This document shows, piece after piece, positions 9,289 to 18,043 of a stretch of DNA of 64,000 bases. Positions within the stretch are counted from its first letter, which is position 1. Each line of letters starts with the position of its first letter. Source of the DNA: Planctomycetaceae bacterium. Lineage in GTDB: Bacteria > Planctomycetota > Planctomycetia > Planctomycetales > Planctomycetaceae. The position numbers were made by a program, and so were the translations under genes. The stretch lies in assembly GCA_041398825.1 (NCBI GenBank), contig JAWKTX010000008.1, positions 124,001-188,000 on the forward strand, in the 5' to 3' direction. The notes under the pieces are model-generated. The model had not been told where the DNA came from and searched no databases. It saw only the letters and a program-made list of their open reading frames with translations.

Positions 9289-10269
9289 TTAGTTCGATTC
9301 ACCCAGCGCAGACACTGCCTGTGGTTCGTCCTGGCGTATGTCCAGAGCACGGAATGCATGCTCGACAACCCTGCGGTCGTACTCCTGCGGCTGGACGGAT
9401 CTGGCCATGTTGTGTTTCGCCTTTTCGACGGTCCACAATTCGCTGTGCTCTCCAACGGTCGAGTGCAACGCCGCTGCAACCTCTTGTGTGACGTACGAGT
9501 CACGCTGCCCCGAGATCAGCAGCACAGGGGTTTCAGAGAGTCCGCTCGCTTCATCTTCGAGATGAAGGTAGCGACAGTGACGCCTCTTTTGACTGACCTG
9601 TATCCCCTGACGAAGGGCGATTCGGATGTGCCACCAGGGCAACAAAGCGTAAAGCCAGCCGGGGATCACTAACCGCACGAAGCGATTAACAAAGTGGTGC
9701 ATCATCGGCAGTGTACCGAACGCGCTGTCGGCGATCACTGCACGAATTCTCGGGTAGCGACTACCAGCAATCAACGCGGCAACACCACCTCGGCTCACGC
9801 CGAACGCGAGCAGTGGCATCGTGCTGAATTCCGGATCTGATTCGATGAATTCAAGAACTGCTTCCACGTCCTGCATTTCGTAATCAGTGATCCAGTGAAT
9901 CGGGCTGTAAGCCGGATCACAGTCACTCTCACCCTGATTGCGAAAGTCAAAGCCAAGCACAGCAAAACCATTCTGGAGCAGCCCTTCGCAATAGCGTGAA
10001 GCCATCCAGTGATTGCCGTTTAGTTCCGGAAAGAAAATGACCAGACCGTGAGGCGCATGATCCTGAGGCCAGAGCAGGCTACCGGACAGAGTTAAGCCGC
10101 TGGCGGAATGAATGCTCAGCCTTCGAGCGTTTGGGTTTTCAGCCGCGGTGGTGACATTGAATGGCGGAACGTTCTCGAACATGTCCGCGATCCGAAACTT
10201 TGCGTACTTGCGCAGCAGGAAGTCCAGAAGAATGACAACGGCAGCGGATATCAACAGTATCCAGATCAA
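9289..10269 (-). CDS. Membrane-anchored alpha/beta hydrolase
   Basis: 326 residues. The N-terminus is a signal anchor (IWILLISAAVVILLDFLL). The alpha/beta hydrolase fold shows the nucleophile elbow GVSRGG with Ser about residue 159, an acid in LISGQRDSYV and a catalytic His in KAKHNMARS; the segment FFPELNGNHWMASRY probably forms the oxyanion loop. Such proteins are serine esterases or peptidase-like hydrolases with broad and uncertain substrates. The start is a TTG at 10269, supported by GGAG seven bases upstream; the first in-frame ATG would remove the anchor. It lies downstream of fabF on the same strand 167 bases apart, so co-transcription with the fatty-acid cluster is possible but unproven. 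Confidence 0.8.
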   Translation of the reverse strand: MIWILLISAAVVILLDFLLRKYAKFRIADMFENVPPFNVTTAAENPNARRLSIHSASGLTLSGSLLWPQDHAPHGLVIFFPELNGNHWMASRYCEGLLQNGFAVLGFDFRNQGESDCDPAYSPIHWITDYEMQDVEAVLEFIESDPEFSTMPLLAFGVSRGGVAALIAGSRYPRIRAVIADSAFGTLPMMHHFVNRFVRLVIPGWLYALLPWWHIRIALRQGIQVSQKRRHCRYLHLEDEASGLSETPVLLISGQRDSYVTQEVAAALHSTVGEHSELWTVEKAKHNMARSVQPQEYDRRVVEHAFRALDIRQDEPQAVSALGESN

Positions 10270-10436
10270 CGGAACACTCCGCCAGAATCTTACCGAATTT
10301 GCTCAGGTCCCCACGTGAGAACCGGTTACCCGGGAACATTCCCCGGAAGGCATGTACCGATTCTTCATCGACACGAAGCCACCCGACCGAGGAACAATCT
10401 CAAGGACAGAATAGTCAGGATGGGCAATTCTTGCCG

Positions 10437-11723
10437 CTAACCTTCAAATCCAGCAATAATCAGTGAGACGTTTTGACCGCCGAAACCAAAACTGTTCGAC
10501 AGAGCCGCTTTAATCCGCACGTCCCGTGCGAAATTCGGTATGTAGTCGAGATCACAATCCGGATCAGGAGTGGAATAGTTGGTTGTAGGGGGCAAGACAC
10601 CATCTCGGATAGCCAGCAGGCACGTTATCGCCTCAACGCTGCCTGCCGCCGCAATCAAATGGCCCATCATGCTCTTAATACTCGAAATTGGGGTTTTCCA
10701 GGCATGGTCGCCGAGCCCCCCCTTAATTGCCATCGTTTCGACCTGGTCGTTGACTTTTGTGCTTGTCCCGTGAGCATTCACATAACCGATTTCTTCAGGA
10801 TTAATCTCCGCATCGGCCAGCGCCATCCGAATGCAGCTAATGGCACCGCGACCTTCAGGATGAATGTCGGTAATACGGTACGCATCAGCAGAAGAGCCGT
10901 AACCGCGAATTTCGCCGTAGATCCGTGCGCCGCGTTTCTTCGCATGTTCGAGTTCTTCCAGAATCAGCATTCCGGATCCCTCCCCGAGTACAAATCCATC
11001 CCTGGTATAGTCAAATGGTCTGGACGCTGTTTCTGGCGAATCATTTCGCTCCGACAGAGCGGTCAGAAGATTGAAACCAGTCAAACCGAATGGGTGAATC
11101 ATGCTGTGGGCTCCCCCCGACAACATCACATCAGCATCATTCCGCCGGATAATTTCCGTTGCCTCGCCGATGGCCTGACTGGACGCAGCGCATGCCGTCA
11201 GACAATTGAGGTTGGGTCCCTGGGCGTTGAACAGGCTGGACAGGTGGGCCGAAGGCATGTTGGGCTCCAGCTCCAGCTCAAACCGAGGGTTCATGGTTCG
11301 CATGAAGTCTGCTGTGAATTGTTGAGGATCAACAACTCCATCTTTCTGCGAATCGGCCACGAGACTCAGGAACTGAAGGAAGTCCTGCTGCCCCTCACCA
11401 GCGCCAAGATAAATACCGAAACGAGCAGGGTCCAGATTCTGGCAATCCTGAATTCCCGAGTCGTTTACAGCCTGAGTTGCCGCGCCAATGGCAAACCGAA
11501 TATTCCGACCACAGTCCACAAACCGTCCGGGGTCGTCAACAATTGAGTCAAAGTCGAATCCGCGAACCTCCGCGGCGAATTTTGTGGGGAAGTGCGACGC
11601 ATCAAAGTGGGTAATCTTGCCAACGCCGTTCTTCGATTCCCGCAACGACCGCCACATCTCGTCCACTGTGTTCCCAACCGGGGTCACACATCCGATACCG
11701 GTGACAACAACTCGACGTTTCAT
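10437..11723 (-). CDS. fabF: Beta-ketoacyl-ACP synthase II (FabF-type)
   Basis: 428 residues covering the full two-domain thiolase fold of condensing enzymes. It elongates an acyl chain with malonyl-ACP. The catalytic triad is intact: Cys178 in CLTACAASSQ, His318 in VNAHGTSTKVND and His355 in KSMMGHLIAAAG, with Lys350. The start MKRRVVVTGIGCVTPVG is typical for FabF. It is the last gene of a minus-strand cluster with two hotdog dehydratases, FabG and an acyl carrier protein, 93 bases after the dehydratase. FabD, FabH and FabI are not in the window, so the cluster either supplements housekeeping synthesis or draws on it. An insertion around residues 120-160 (between GEGQQDFL and LEPNMPSAH) is larger than in E. 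coli FabF. Confidence 0.93.
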   Translation of the reverse strand: MKRRVVVTGIGCVTPVGNTVDEMWRSLRESKNGVGKITHFDASHFPTKFAAEVRGFDFDSIVDDPGRFVDCGRNIRFAIGAATQAVNDSGIQDCQNLDPARFGIYLGAGEGQQDFLQFLSLVADSQKDGVVDPQQFTADFMRTMNPRFELELEPNMPSAHLSSLFNAQGPNLNCLTACAASSQAIGEATEIIRRNDADVMLSGGAHSMIHPFGLTGFNLLTALSERNDSPETASRPFDYTRDGFVLGEGSGMLILEELEHAKKRGARIYGEIRGYGSSADAYRITDIHPEGRGAISCIRMALADAEINPEEIGYVNAHGTSTKVNDQVETMAIKGGLGDHAWKTPISSIKSMMGHLIAAAGSVEAITCLLAIRDGVLPPTTNYSTPDPDCDLDYIPNFARDVRIKAALSNSFGFGGQNVSLIIAGFEG

Positions 11724-11816
11724 TCGAAGTTCTCCGCAGCGGCTTCACGCTGCCTTTGTTTGAAGTTGGCCCCAGGCGATATCCATGAATCCCAACGCGA
11801 TCAAATCGTCTACAAC

Positions 11817-12287
11817 CTAATCTGCTTTGCCAACAGTCAGGATATCAAGGAGGTTCATACGGAAGACGAAATTCTTCTGATCAATTCGACTCAGCTGCGG
11901 ATCATCGGACGACAAATGCACGAAGACGATTTCGCCTTCTGCAATCAGGCGATCAGAAACGGTGGCAGTGACGGTAACGCTGCCGCCTTCGACTCTTGCA
12001 TCCTGCAAATGAGCCTCGTAGATCAACTGATCGCCCGGACTGGCCCAGCTGTGGAACGTCATCCTGGGAACTTTCGCCAGAATAACATTGTGTTCGAACT
12101 GAAAATGCTCACCGAGCAGAATTCCGCCTGTTTGCGCCATTCCCTCAATCATCAGCGACGCTGGCATGACAGGGAACCCCGGAAAGTGGTCGTGCATGTG
12201 CTCTTCGGAAAGAGAGATATTCTTGACCGATCGCGCACGCTTGCCGGATTCGAATTCGATGAATCGATCTACCCAATACCACCGCAT
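11817..12287 (-). CDS. Hotdog-fold 3-hydroxyacyl-ACP dehydratase (FabZ/FabA-like), copy 1
   Basis: 156 residues from the ATG at 12287, which has GGGGAG upstream. The FabZ active-site signature is present: catalytic His34 in HDHFPGFPVMPA and Glu48 in SLMIEGMAQ, on one hotdog domain. It should dehydrate 3-hydroxyacyl-ACP to the trans-2-enoyl form. The C-terminal 25 residues beyond the fold (IDQKNFVFRMNLLDI) are not typical of FabZ. It sits between the acyl carrier protein and fabF in the same operon. A second dehydratase with His and Glu at the same positions opens the operon, so the two may form a heterodimer or act on different chain lengths; this is inference. Confidence 0.87.
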   Translation of the reverse strand: MRWYWVDRFIEFESGKRARSVKNISLSEEHMHDHFPGFPVMPASLMIEGMAQTGGILLGEHFQFEHNVILAKVPRMTFHSWASPGDQLIYEAHLQDARVEGGSVTVTATVSDRLIAEGEIVFVHLSSDDPQLSRIDQKNFVFRMNLLDILTVGKAD

Positions 12288-12468
12288 GAAGAACTCCCCG
12301 CCGACGGCTTGACACTGGTTTGCCAAGGGACCCTGACGGAACAGCTTCGGATCGAATTGCTCCGTTTGAAAAGAAGAAAGCCGCCAACCCGGAAGCAGGA
12401 CGGCCCTTCGCAACCCGGGACTCGGGCCGATCGGAAGGATACCGATCGGCCTGCGTCGCGTTCACAGC

Positions 12469-12855
12469 CTAGGACAAACGTGCCGCGACAAATTTGCACA
12501 TCATGTCGACGGTAAACAGATCCTGAATCTTTGCAACCTGTGGATCGGCAGCGAATGCGTCCACGTCTGCATGAGGCATTTTTTCTCGCAACGCAGCGAT
12601 ACCTTCCGGAGTGACTTTGCCGTCCAGAATGAAGCCTGAGTCGGCAGATGCCAGATTTTCGGGGAACAATTCACCCCGCGGAATCTTGATATCGAATGTC
12701 TTCTCGAGGCGGAAGACGATATCAAGGAAGTCGATCGATTCTGCTCCAAGGTCTCCGATGAGCGTCGCACCAGCGGTGACTTCGTCGTCGTCAACTCCCA
12801 GAGCATCGACCAGTGTTTCCCGGACCTTGTCAAAGATTTCGTCAGCAGAAGGCAT
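12469..12855 (-). CDS. Extended acyl carrier protein
   Basis: 128 residues. The N-terminal 80 form an acyl carrier protein: helix IFDKVRETLVDALGV, then the phosphopantetheine site DLGAESIDFLDIVFRLE with Ser40 as the attachment residue. Ordinary ACPs have about 78 residues; this one has a 45-residue C-terminal extension (KVTPEGIAALREKMPHADV and onward) of unknown role. It would carry the growing acyl chain for the FabG, dehydratase and FabF enzymes encoded around it. The start MPSADEIFDKV is the only reasonable one. The length and context suggest a dedicated carrier rather than the housekeeping AcpP. Confidence 0.88.
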   Translation of the reverse strand: MPSADEIFDKVRETLVDALGVDDDEVTAGATLIGDLGAESIDFLDIVFRLEKTFDIKIPRGELFPENLASADSGFILDGKVTPEGIAALREKMPHADVDAFAADPQVAKIQDLFTVDMMCKFVAARLS

Positions 12856-13143
12856 TGAGTAAATTCTCCATCGACCAATCCGTCTTGGGATTGATTCCGG
12901 CGGTCACCAGAAACCCAGCAGTACTGATTCGGACTGGCGACCGTCCCCGATTCAGCGACCCATTTATTTTGTCGGAAGCAACCATTTTCCCCAATGGCTA
13001 TTCCCGAATCATCCACATTGTTGCCAGAGACCGGGATCAGGTCCAGCGGTCTCGATCCCTCCACACGAATATCTCGTGAAGAGAGACCGATTCAAAAGCC
13101 GGCGGGAAATCTGTGCGGACCTGAAAGGCTGGCCCGAAAACGA

Positions 13144-13896
13144 TCAAATTCCCCCCAAAGTCAGCCCGCCATCGACTTTCAGGATTTGCCCCGTCACGTA
13201 CGATGATTCATCAGCCGCAAAGAAAAGGACGGCATTGGAAATGTCGTCCGGCAATCCCAGTCGGCGTACGGGAATCTTCTTCTTTATTTCCGCACCGGCA
13301 GCGTTCACCACCGCTTCGGTCATGTCCGTCTCAATAAACCCGGGCGCGACCGCGTTTGCAGTGACCCCACGTCTGGCAAGCTCAGTTGCAATGCAGCGGG
13401 TGAAACCCTCAACACCTCCCTTGCTGGCAGCATAGTTCGCCTGACCCGGGTTTGAGACGTCAGCCGCGACACTGGACATATTAATAATACGGCCGTACCT
13501 CTGAGACATCATTTGACGTGTCGCTGCCTGACAGAAGTTAAAAACGCTGGTCAGGTTCGTATCGATCACATCCTGCCATTGCTGCGCATCCATTGTGGCC
13601 AACAGTCCATCACGAATGATACCTGCGTTGTTGACAAGAATTTCAAGCTTTCCCCACTTTTCGATGATATCCGCAACGACCTTGTCAGCCGCTTCCTTCG
13701 ATCGAACGTCCGCCTGAATCGCCCATGCCTCGTGCCCCTTCCCGGCCAGACCCTGAACGACCTCTTCCGCAGCGGCAGAATTGGAATTGTATACGAACGC
13801 TACCTTCGCACCGTTCTCAGCCAGCTTTTCGACAATTGCTCGCCCAATTCCGCGGCTTCCACCTGTCACAAGCGCAATTCTGCCCTGAATACTCAT
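13144..13896 (-). CDS. fabG: 3-oxoacyl-ACP reductase (FabG, SDR family)
   Basis: 250 residues from the ATG at 13896, which has AGGAC eight bases upstream; a TTG six codons earlier is less likely. Classical short-chain dehydrogenase: NAD(P)-binding TGGSRGIG (11-18), NNAG (89-92), catalytic Ser141/142 with Tyr155 and Lys159 in YAASK, and C-terminal YVTGQILKVDGGLTLGG typical of FabG. It reduces 3-oxoacyl-ACP with NADPH. It starts 21 bases after the first dehydratase gene and is followed, after 288 bases, by the acyl carrier protein, all on the same strand. The complete motif set and genomic partners make the FabG assignment firmer than for most SDR proteins. Confidence 0.93.
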   Translation of the reverse strand: MSIQGRIALVTGGSRGIGRAIVEKLAENGAKVAFVYNSNSAAAEEVVQGLAGKGHEAWAIQADVRSKEAADKVVADIIEKWGKLEILVNNAGIIRDGLLATMDAQQWQDVIDTNLTSVFNFCQAATRQMMSQRYGRIINMSSVAADVSNPGQANYAASKGGVEGFTRCIATELARRGVTANAVAPGFIETDMTEAVVNAAGAEIKKKIPVRRLGLPDDISNAVLFFAADESSYVTGQILKVDGGLTLGGI

Positions 13897-13917
13897 CAAT
13901 AAAAGTCCTTGCAAAAA

Positions 13918-14394
13918 CTACTCTGAAAAACCCTGAAGCTGTGCGTAGAGATCGCGCATTGCGGCCAGCACCCGACGGTCGTTATCAACCAACTGCGGAT
14001 TACGATCTGCGAGGTTTGCCTTGGAAAGCGTGATTCTCGCACTGACAGCAGAGTTGCCATTGACGGTCCCACTGGCCATGAACTCGGCCTTTTCCCCGTC
14101 GTTCTTCCTGAAAGTCGCCGAAACCTCAAGGGTTTGACCGGGCTTCAGAAAATTGTTGAATTTGACTGCTCTCGCCTGTTGAAGCAGAAGAACACTGTGC
14201 GAAAAATCGTCCGTGACTCGGGTCAGCCAGGCGCACGACTGAACCAGGGCTTCCACCATCATCACGCCCGGCAGGATAGAGAAACCCGGAAAGTGATCCT
14301 GAAGATACTCTTCCGCAAGCGAAACGTTCTTTAGAGTGCTGATCGATTCACCAGCCTTGAGTTCTCGGATTCGGTCGACGAGGCAAAATCGCAT
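13918..14394 (-). CDS. Hotdog-fold 3-hydroxyacyl-ACP dehydratase (FabZ-like), copy 2
   Basis: 158 residues, single hotdog domain, with catalytic His34 in QDHFPGFSILPG and Glu48 in VMMVEALVQS. It is paralogous to the dehydratase at 11817-12287: both begin M-R-x-x-x-V-D-R and place the catalytic residues at identical positions, though the rest has diverged. It is the first gene of the fatty-acid cluster; the promoter should lie in the 585-base gap upstream. The tail (RNPQLVDNDRRVLAAMRDLY) is helical and unlike FabZ. Likely reaction is dehydration of 3-hydroxyacyl-ACP; chain-length preference cannot be read from sequence. Confidence 0.86.
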   Translation of the reverse strand: MRFCLVDRIRELKAGESISTLKNVSLAEEYLQDHFPGFSILPGVMMVEALVQSCAWLTRVTDDFSHSVLLLQQARAVKFNNFLKPGQTLEVSATFRKNDGEKAEFMASGTVNGNSAVSARITLSKANLADRNPQLVDNDRRVLAAMRDLYAQLQGFSE

Positions 14395-14979
14395 GGAGCA
14401 GTGGCCAATTCAGGGCTCGGTTGGACGCAGGGAAGACATTCTCGTCGGTGGTTTGCGGCACCAACCTGAGGATTTCGGGGATTTCTCATGGTATTCGTCG
14501 CGGCAGATGGTACCGCTGAGCCCCGATTTCCACAAACACCCCAGAATCTCAACTGTTCAGAAGAGTCAAATTGTCGGACAAGAATCGTGATTTCCCATAT
14601 TCCGAACAACAATCGCCCTGCTGGAATCTCCCACCGGATCGAATAAAATCCCGCAGGTTGCATATTTTCTGCAATCGAGCCTGGTTTTGCATAGCCCCGC
14701 TGCGCTCAATTACTAAGAACGCCTTTCTTCGGCAAATTCCAACCAGGCGCACTATCGCCCCCAAACGCATCTTATTATCGGAACTGTTTATTTTTTCCAG
14801 TTTATGTTTCCATCCGGCAACGCACCTGGTTAGTTTCTGCGCATAATTGAGGCACCTTGGGTAATGTGCGAGGGATCTATCCTTTGCACGATGGCTGAGA
14901 ACAACTTGTAAGTGGCTGAGGCGTGTCAGCTGCAGAATCCAGTGTAAGGATCTTGGGTTTACTGGAGGAGTTTAAAGGT
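14395..14979. other. Divergent intergenic region before YTV protein
   Basis: 585 bases between the minus-strand fatty-acid cluster and the plus-strand YTV protein. The half nearest the YTV gene is AT-richer than its surroundings (around 14760-14860) and probably holds the promoter of this likely highly expressed wall protein. The ribosome site GGAGGAG lies at 14964-14970, nine bases before its ATG. No gene is visible. Confidence 0.45.
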
Positions 14980-16398
14980 ATGCGTTTGTTTTTGTCACTC
15001 GCAGCAGCTGTTCTGATGACAGCTTCTGCACAGGCTGGTAGCTGTTGCGGCAGCAAAGTCAGCTCATGTTGCTCTGCCCCTTGTGCATCAAGCTGCAGCC
15101 CATGTGGCGCCAGCTCGTGTGGTTCAAGCTGCGGATCAGCAAGCGCTTGCGGTGCTGTATCATCATGTGGTGCTGCACCTGCATGCGGCACGTGGGAAAC
15201 AGTTGAGCGAACTGTCATGGTTCCTCAAACCGTTACCGAAACACGAACTGTCACTGTCAATGTTCCTGTCACGGAAGAGCGACAGGGCACACGAACCGTT
15301 TGCAAGACGGTTTACGACGAAGTTGCTCAGAACTACACCGTTAAGGTGCCAGTTCAGGAGCAGAAGACCGGCACTCGAACTGTTTGCAAGACTGTTTGGG
15401 AAGACCAGACATCTGAGTACACAGTGATGGTTCCACACACTGAAGAGCGAAGCGGCACACGAACTGTCTGCAAGACCGTTTGTGAAGACGTTGAGCAGTC
15501 TTACACAGTGATGGTTCCACACACTGAAGAGCGAAGCGGCACACGAACTGTTTGCAAGACTGTTTGGGAAGACCAGACATCTGAGTACACGGTCATGGTT
15601 CCTCACACTGAAGCCCGCACTGGCACACGAACTGTTTGCCACACTGTTCCTGTCACCAAGACTCGAACAGTCTGTCAGGATCAGGGTCACTGGGAAGAGC
15701 GAGTTGTTTCTTCAGGCTGCAACAGCTGTGGTTCAGCTCCAGCTTGTGGTTCATGCGGTGGCTGTGCTCCAGCTCACAGCTGTGGTGGATGTGCTTCTGC
15801 ATGTGCATCAGCTTGTGGTGGCTGTGGCGTAGCAAGTGCTTGCGGTGCTGTTGCTTCCAGCTGCGGTGGATGTGCTCACACCACCCGCGTTTGGGTTCCA
15901 AACATGGTTGAGTCTCAGGTTGAGTACACTGCTTACGAAACTCAGCAGGCTCAGGAAGAGTACACCTACAACGTAACTGTCTGCAAGCCAGAAACTCGTA
16001 CCCGTACAGTGAAGGTTGCTCGTCAGGTTTCTGAGCAGGTTCCTTACACCTACAACGTAACCGTCTGCAAGCCAGAAACTCGTACATGCACAGTGAAGGT
16101 TGCTCGCCAGGTTTCTGAGCAGCAGGAATACACCTACACCGTTTGTAACTACGTTGATGAGCAGCGTACACGAACAGTGAAGGTTGCTCGTCAGGTAACT
16201 GAAGAAGTTCCTTACACCTACCACGTCACCGTCTGCAAGCAGGAACAACGCGAAGTTCAGGTTCAGGTTTGCCGAATGGTTGAGCAGGTTGTTTCACAGC
16301 AGGTTTACCACCCAGCAGCTCCAGCTTGCGGTGGTTGCTCTGCAGCTCCAGCCTGTGGTGGTTGCTCAGCAGCTCCAGCTTGTGGCAGCTGCCACTAG
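14980..16398 (+). CDS. Cys-rich YTV-repeat cell-wall protein
   Basis: 472 residues with a signal peptide (MRLFLSLAAAVLMTASAQA). The mature protein is low-complexity: Cys/Ser/Gly/Ala-rich blocks alternate with two sets of 28-residue repeats. Set one (from about 15250, clean units at 15334, 15418, 15502 and 15586) reads YTVMVPHTEERSGTRTVCKT; set two (units at 15961, 16045, 16129, 16213) reads YTYNVTVCKPETRTRTVKVA. The tail ends in APACGGCSAAPACGSCH. This is the planctomycete YTV family, whose members have been associated with the proteinaceous cell wall of Rhodopirellula; the many Cys residues fit disulfide cross-linking. A strong GGAGGAG ribosome site and a perfect terminator downstream suggest high expression as a single-gene unit. 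Confidence 0.88.
   Translation: MRLFLSLAAAVLMTASAQAGSCCGSKVSSCCSAPCASSCSPCGASSCGSSCGSASACGAVSSCGAAPACGTWETVERTVMVPQTVTETRTVTVNVPVTEERQGTRTVCKTVYDEVAQNYTVKVPVQEQKTGTRTVCKTVWEDQTSEYTVMVPHTEERSGTRTVCKTVCEDVEQSYTVMVPHTEERSGTRTVCKTVWEDQTSEYTVMVPHTEARTGTRTVCHTVPVTKTRTVCQDQGHWEERVVSSGCNSCGSAPACGSCGGCAPAHSCGGCASACASACGGCGVASACGAVASSCGGCAHTTRVWVPNMVESQVEYTAYETQQAQEEYTYNVTVCKPETRTRTVKVARQVSEQVPYTYNVTVCKPETRTCTVKVARQVSEQQEYTYTVCNYVDEQRTRTVKVARQVTEEVPYTYHVTVCKQEQREVQVQVCRMVEQVVSQQVYHPAAPACGGCSAAPACGGCSAAPACGSCH
15334..15669 (+). repeat. 84-base tandem repeats, set one, inside YTV gene
   Basis: Four consecutive units begin at 15334, 15418, 15502 and 15586, exactly 84 bases apart, each starting with a TAC Tyr codon. 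Units two and three share long identical stretches at DNA level, which suggests recent duplication or conversion. The last unit diverges at its 3' end. Confidence 0.85.
15961..16296 (+). repeat. 84-base tandem repeats, set two, inside YTV gene
   Basis: Four units begin at 15961, 16045, 16129 and 16213, again exactly 84 bases apart, each starting TACACCTAC. The first two are nearly identical. The period matches set one although the encoded sequence differs, so both sets probably derive from one ancestral 28-residue unit. Confidence 0.85.
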
Positions 16399-16453
16399 TC
16401 ACAGAGTGCAGTGACGGGCATTGACCGCCACTGACACACAGGTCGAAAATGTG

Positions 16454-16490
16454 AAGCCCTCTGGAATTTCAATTCCAGAGGGCTTTCTTC
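16454..16490 (+). terminator. Rho-independent terminator of YTV gene
   Basis: A perfect 15-base inverted repeat, AAGCCCTCTGGAATT at 16454-16468 and its complement at 16471-16485, with a two-base spacer, followed by TCTTCGTTT. It begins 56 bases after the YTV stop codon. Confidence 0.85.
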
Positions 16491-16573
16491 GTTTGAACAA
16501 TTCCGAATCCGCGGTCAACATGGTGCGTCATGAAACACGACTCCGCCCCTACGAAAGTACTGAAGGTTGCTCT

Positions 16574-17950
16574 ATGCTGAATCTAATCGGAACAGGGACA
16601 GCGAGAACATGCAACGGAGCCACGCGGCGCGACTTCCTTCAGGTCGGCACCCTTGGAGCTGCCGGGTTATCTCTCGCCAGCTACCTGCAGGCCAGGGAAA
16701 AGGGCCTCGTCGCGTCTGGTAACGATGAAAAATCATGCATCATGATTTTTAATCTGGGCGCCCCCAGCCAGCTGGACACGTTTGACATGAAGCCGGATGC
16801 ACCCGCCGAGGTTCGTGGTCCCTTCAGACCAATTGCGACCTCCGCCCCGGATATTCAGCTGTCGGAAATACTGCCCCGGCACGCTGAAATTGCCCACCAT
16901 ATTTCGCTGGTCCGAAGCTGCCACCATACCGGCGCGGCTGTGCATGATGCGGGATGGCAGATGATGCAAACCGGACGCCAGTTTACAGGAGGAGTGAATA
17001 CACCACATGCAGGTGCTGTTGCCAGCTATCTGAAAGGTCGTCGTTCGGACCTGCCGCCGTTTGTTGTGCTTCCGGAAACCATGGGACGTGGCGGTGGAAA
17101 CCTTCCCAATGGGCAGGCAGGCGGATTTCTGGGGAAAGCCCATGATCCATTCGCACTCATGGCGGATCCATCGCAGCCTGATTTTCAGGTTCCGGATCTT
17201 CTGCCACCCCAGACGATCGGAGAAGTACGGACGGCTCGCCGGCGCCGACTGCGCGATGTCGTGGATGAGACAGTGAGAGACTTCGAGGCGACGGAGAACG
17301 CGCAACTGCTGGACGGTAATTTTGACGCGGCGTACCGCTTGATGACCAGCACTCAGGCTCGTGAAGCTTTTGATCTGTCTCAGGAGCCCGCCAGCGTGCG
17401 AGACCGTTATGGAATGAATCGCTTTGGCCAGTGCTGCCTGCTGGCTCGGCGACTCATTGAATCCGGTGTGCGATTTGTCACCGTCAACACCTTCCTCACG
17501 GTCTTCGATGAGATCACCTGGGATATCCATGGTTCAAAGCCGTTCACCTCGATTGAAGGAATGAGAGACATTGTGGCTCCGATGTACGATCAGGGCTACT
17601 CAGCGTTGATCGAGGATCTTTACCAGCGAGGAATGCTGGACAATACGATGGTCTGCAACCTTGCCGAATTTGGCCGAACGCCAAAAGTAAATCCTGCTGG
17701 CGGTCGAGACCACTGGCCTCAGTGTTTCACAGTTTACTTTGCCGGCGGTGGCGTTAAGGGCGGACAGGTCGTTGGGGCAAGCGATCCGATCGGTGGTGTC
17801 CCCGCGGATCGGCCAGTGCTGCCGGGCGATGCGGTTGCAACAATTTTTCACAGTCTCGGCCTGGACCTGAATGCGCATCTACCGGGACCTGCTGGCCGAC
17901 CATTTCCACTCGTCGACATTGGCCGCCGCGAGATTCACGAACTGTTTTGA
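16574..17950 (+). CDS. Tat-exported DUF1501 protein (sulfatase-like fold)
   Basis: 458 residues. I chose the ATG at 16574 because it gives a twin-arginine signal (TRRDFLQVGTLGAAGLSLAS) near the N-terminus and has AAGG seven bases upstream; upstream in-frame ATGs would run through the terminator region. The body is the DUF1501 family, very abundant in planctomycetes and related to alkaline-phosphatase/sulfatase folds: MIFNLGAPSQLDTFDMKP, SCHHTGAAVHDAGWQMMQTG, NLAEFGRTPKVN and GRDHWPQCFTVYFAGGG are typical. These genes usually pair with a PSCyt1/DUF1553 protein; here none is adjacent, the nearest being about 26 kb away. Exact reaction unknown. Confidence 0.88.
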   Translation: MLNLIGTGTARTCNGATRRDFLQVGTLGAAGLSLASYLQAREKGLVASGNDEKSCIMIFNLGAPSQLDTFDMKPDAPAEVRGPFRPIATSAPDIQLSEILPRHAEIAHHISLVRSCHHTGAAVHDAGWQMMQTGRQFTGGVNTPHAGAVASYLKGRRSDLPPFVVLPETMGRGGGNLPNGQAGGFLGKAHDPFALMADPSQPDFQVPDLLPPQTIGEVRTARRRRLRDVVDETVRDFEATENAQLLDGNFDAAYRLMTSTQAREAFDLSQEPASVRDRYGMNRFGQCCLLARRLIESGVRFVTVNTFLTVFDEITWDIHGSKPFTSIEGMRDIVAPMYDQGYSALIEDLYQRGMLDNTMVCNLAEFGRTPKVNPAGGRDHWPQCFTVYFAGGGVKGGQVVGASDPIGGVPADRPVLPGDAVATIFHSLGLDLNAHLPGPAGRPFPLVDIGRREIHELF

Positions 17951-18043
17951 CGAAGCGCATTCAACCCCGTCCAGTGATTCGCAGACCTTTCAGTGAATGG
18001 TGGTCTGCTCTGGATTCAGAACCGGCGACGTCAGGTTTCATTC

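Noticed and set aside
10473..11546. Plus-strand open frame of about 350 codons opposite fabF
   Set aside because: Shadow of a conserved enzyme gene; composition is unlike a protein and no motif appears.
11592..12515. Plus-strand open frame of about 300 codons opposite the dehydratase and fabF start
   Set aside because: Antisense of genes with intact catalytic motifs; Arg/Gln-rich and without a fold.
15334..16296. Regular repeats considered as a CRISPR array
   Set aside because: The repeats are contiguous coding units without spacers, inside one open frame with a signal peptide.
16733..17530. Minus-strand open frame opposite the DUF1501 gene
   Set aside because: Antisense shadow of a clear family member.
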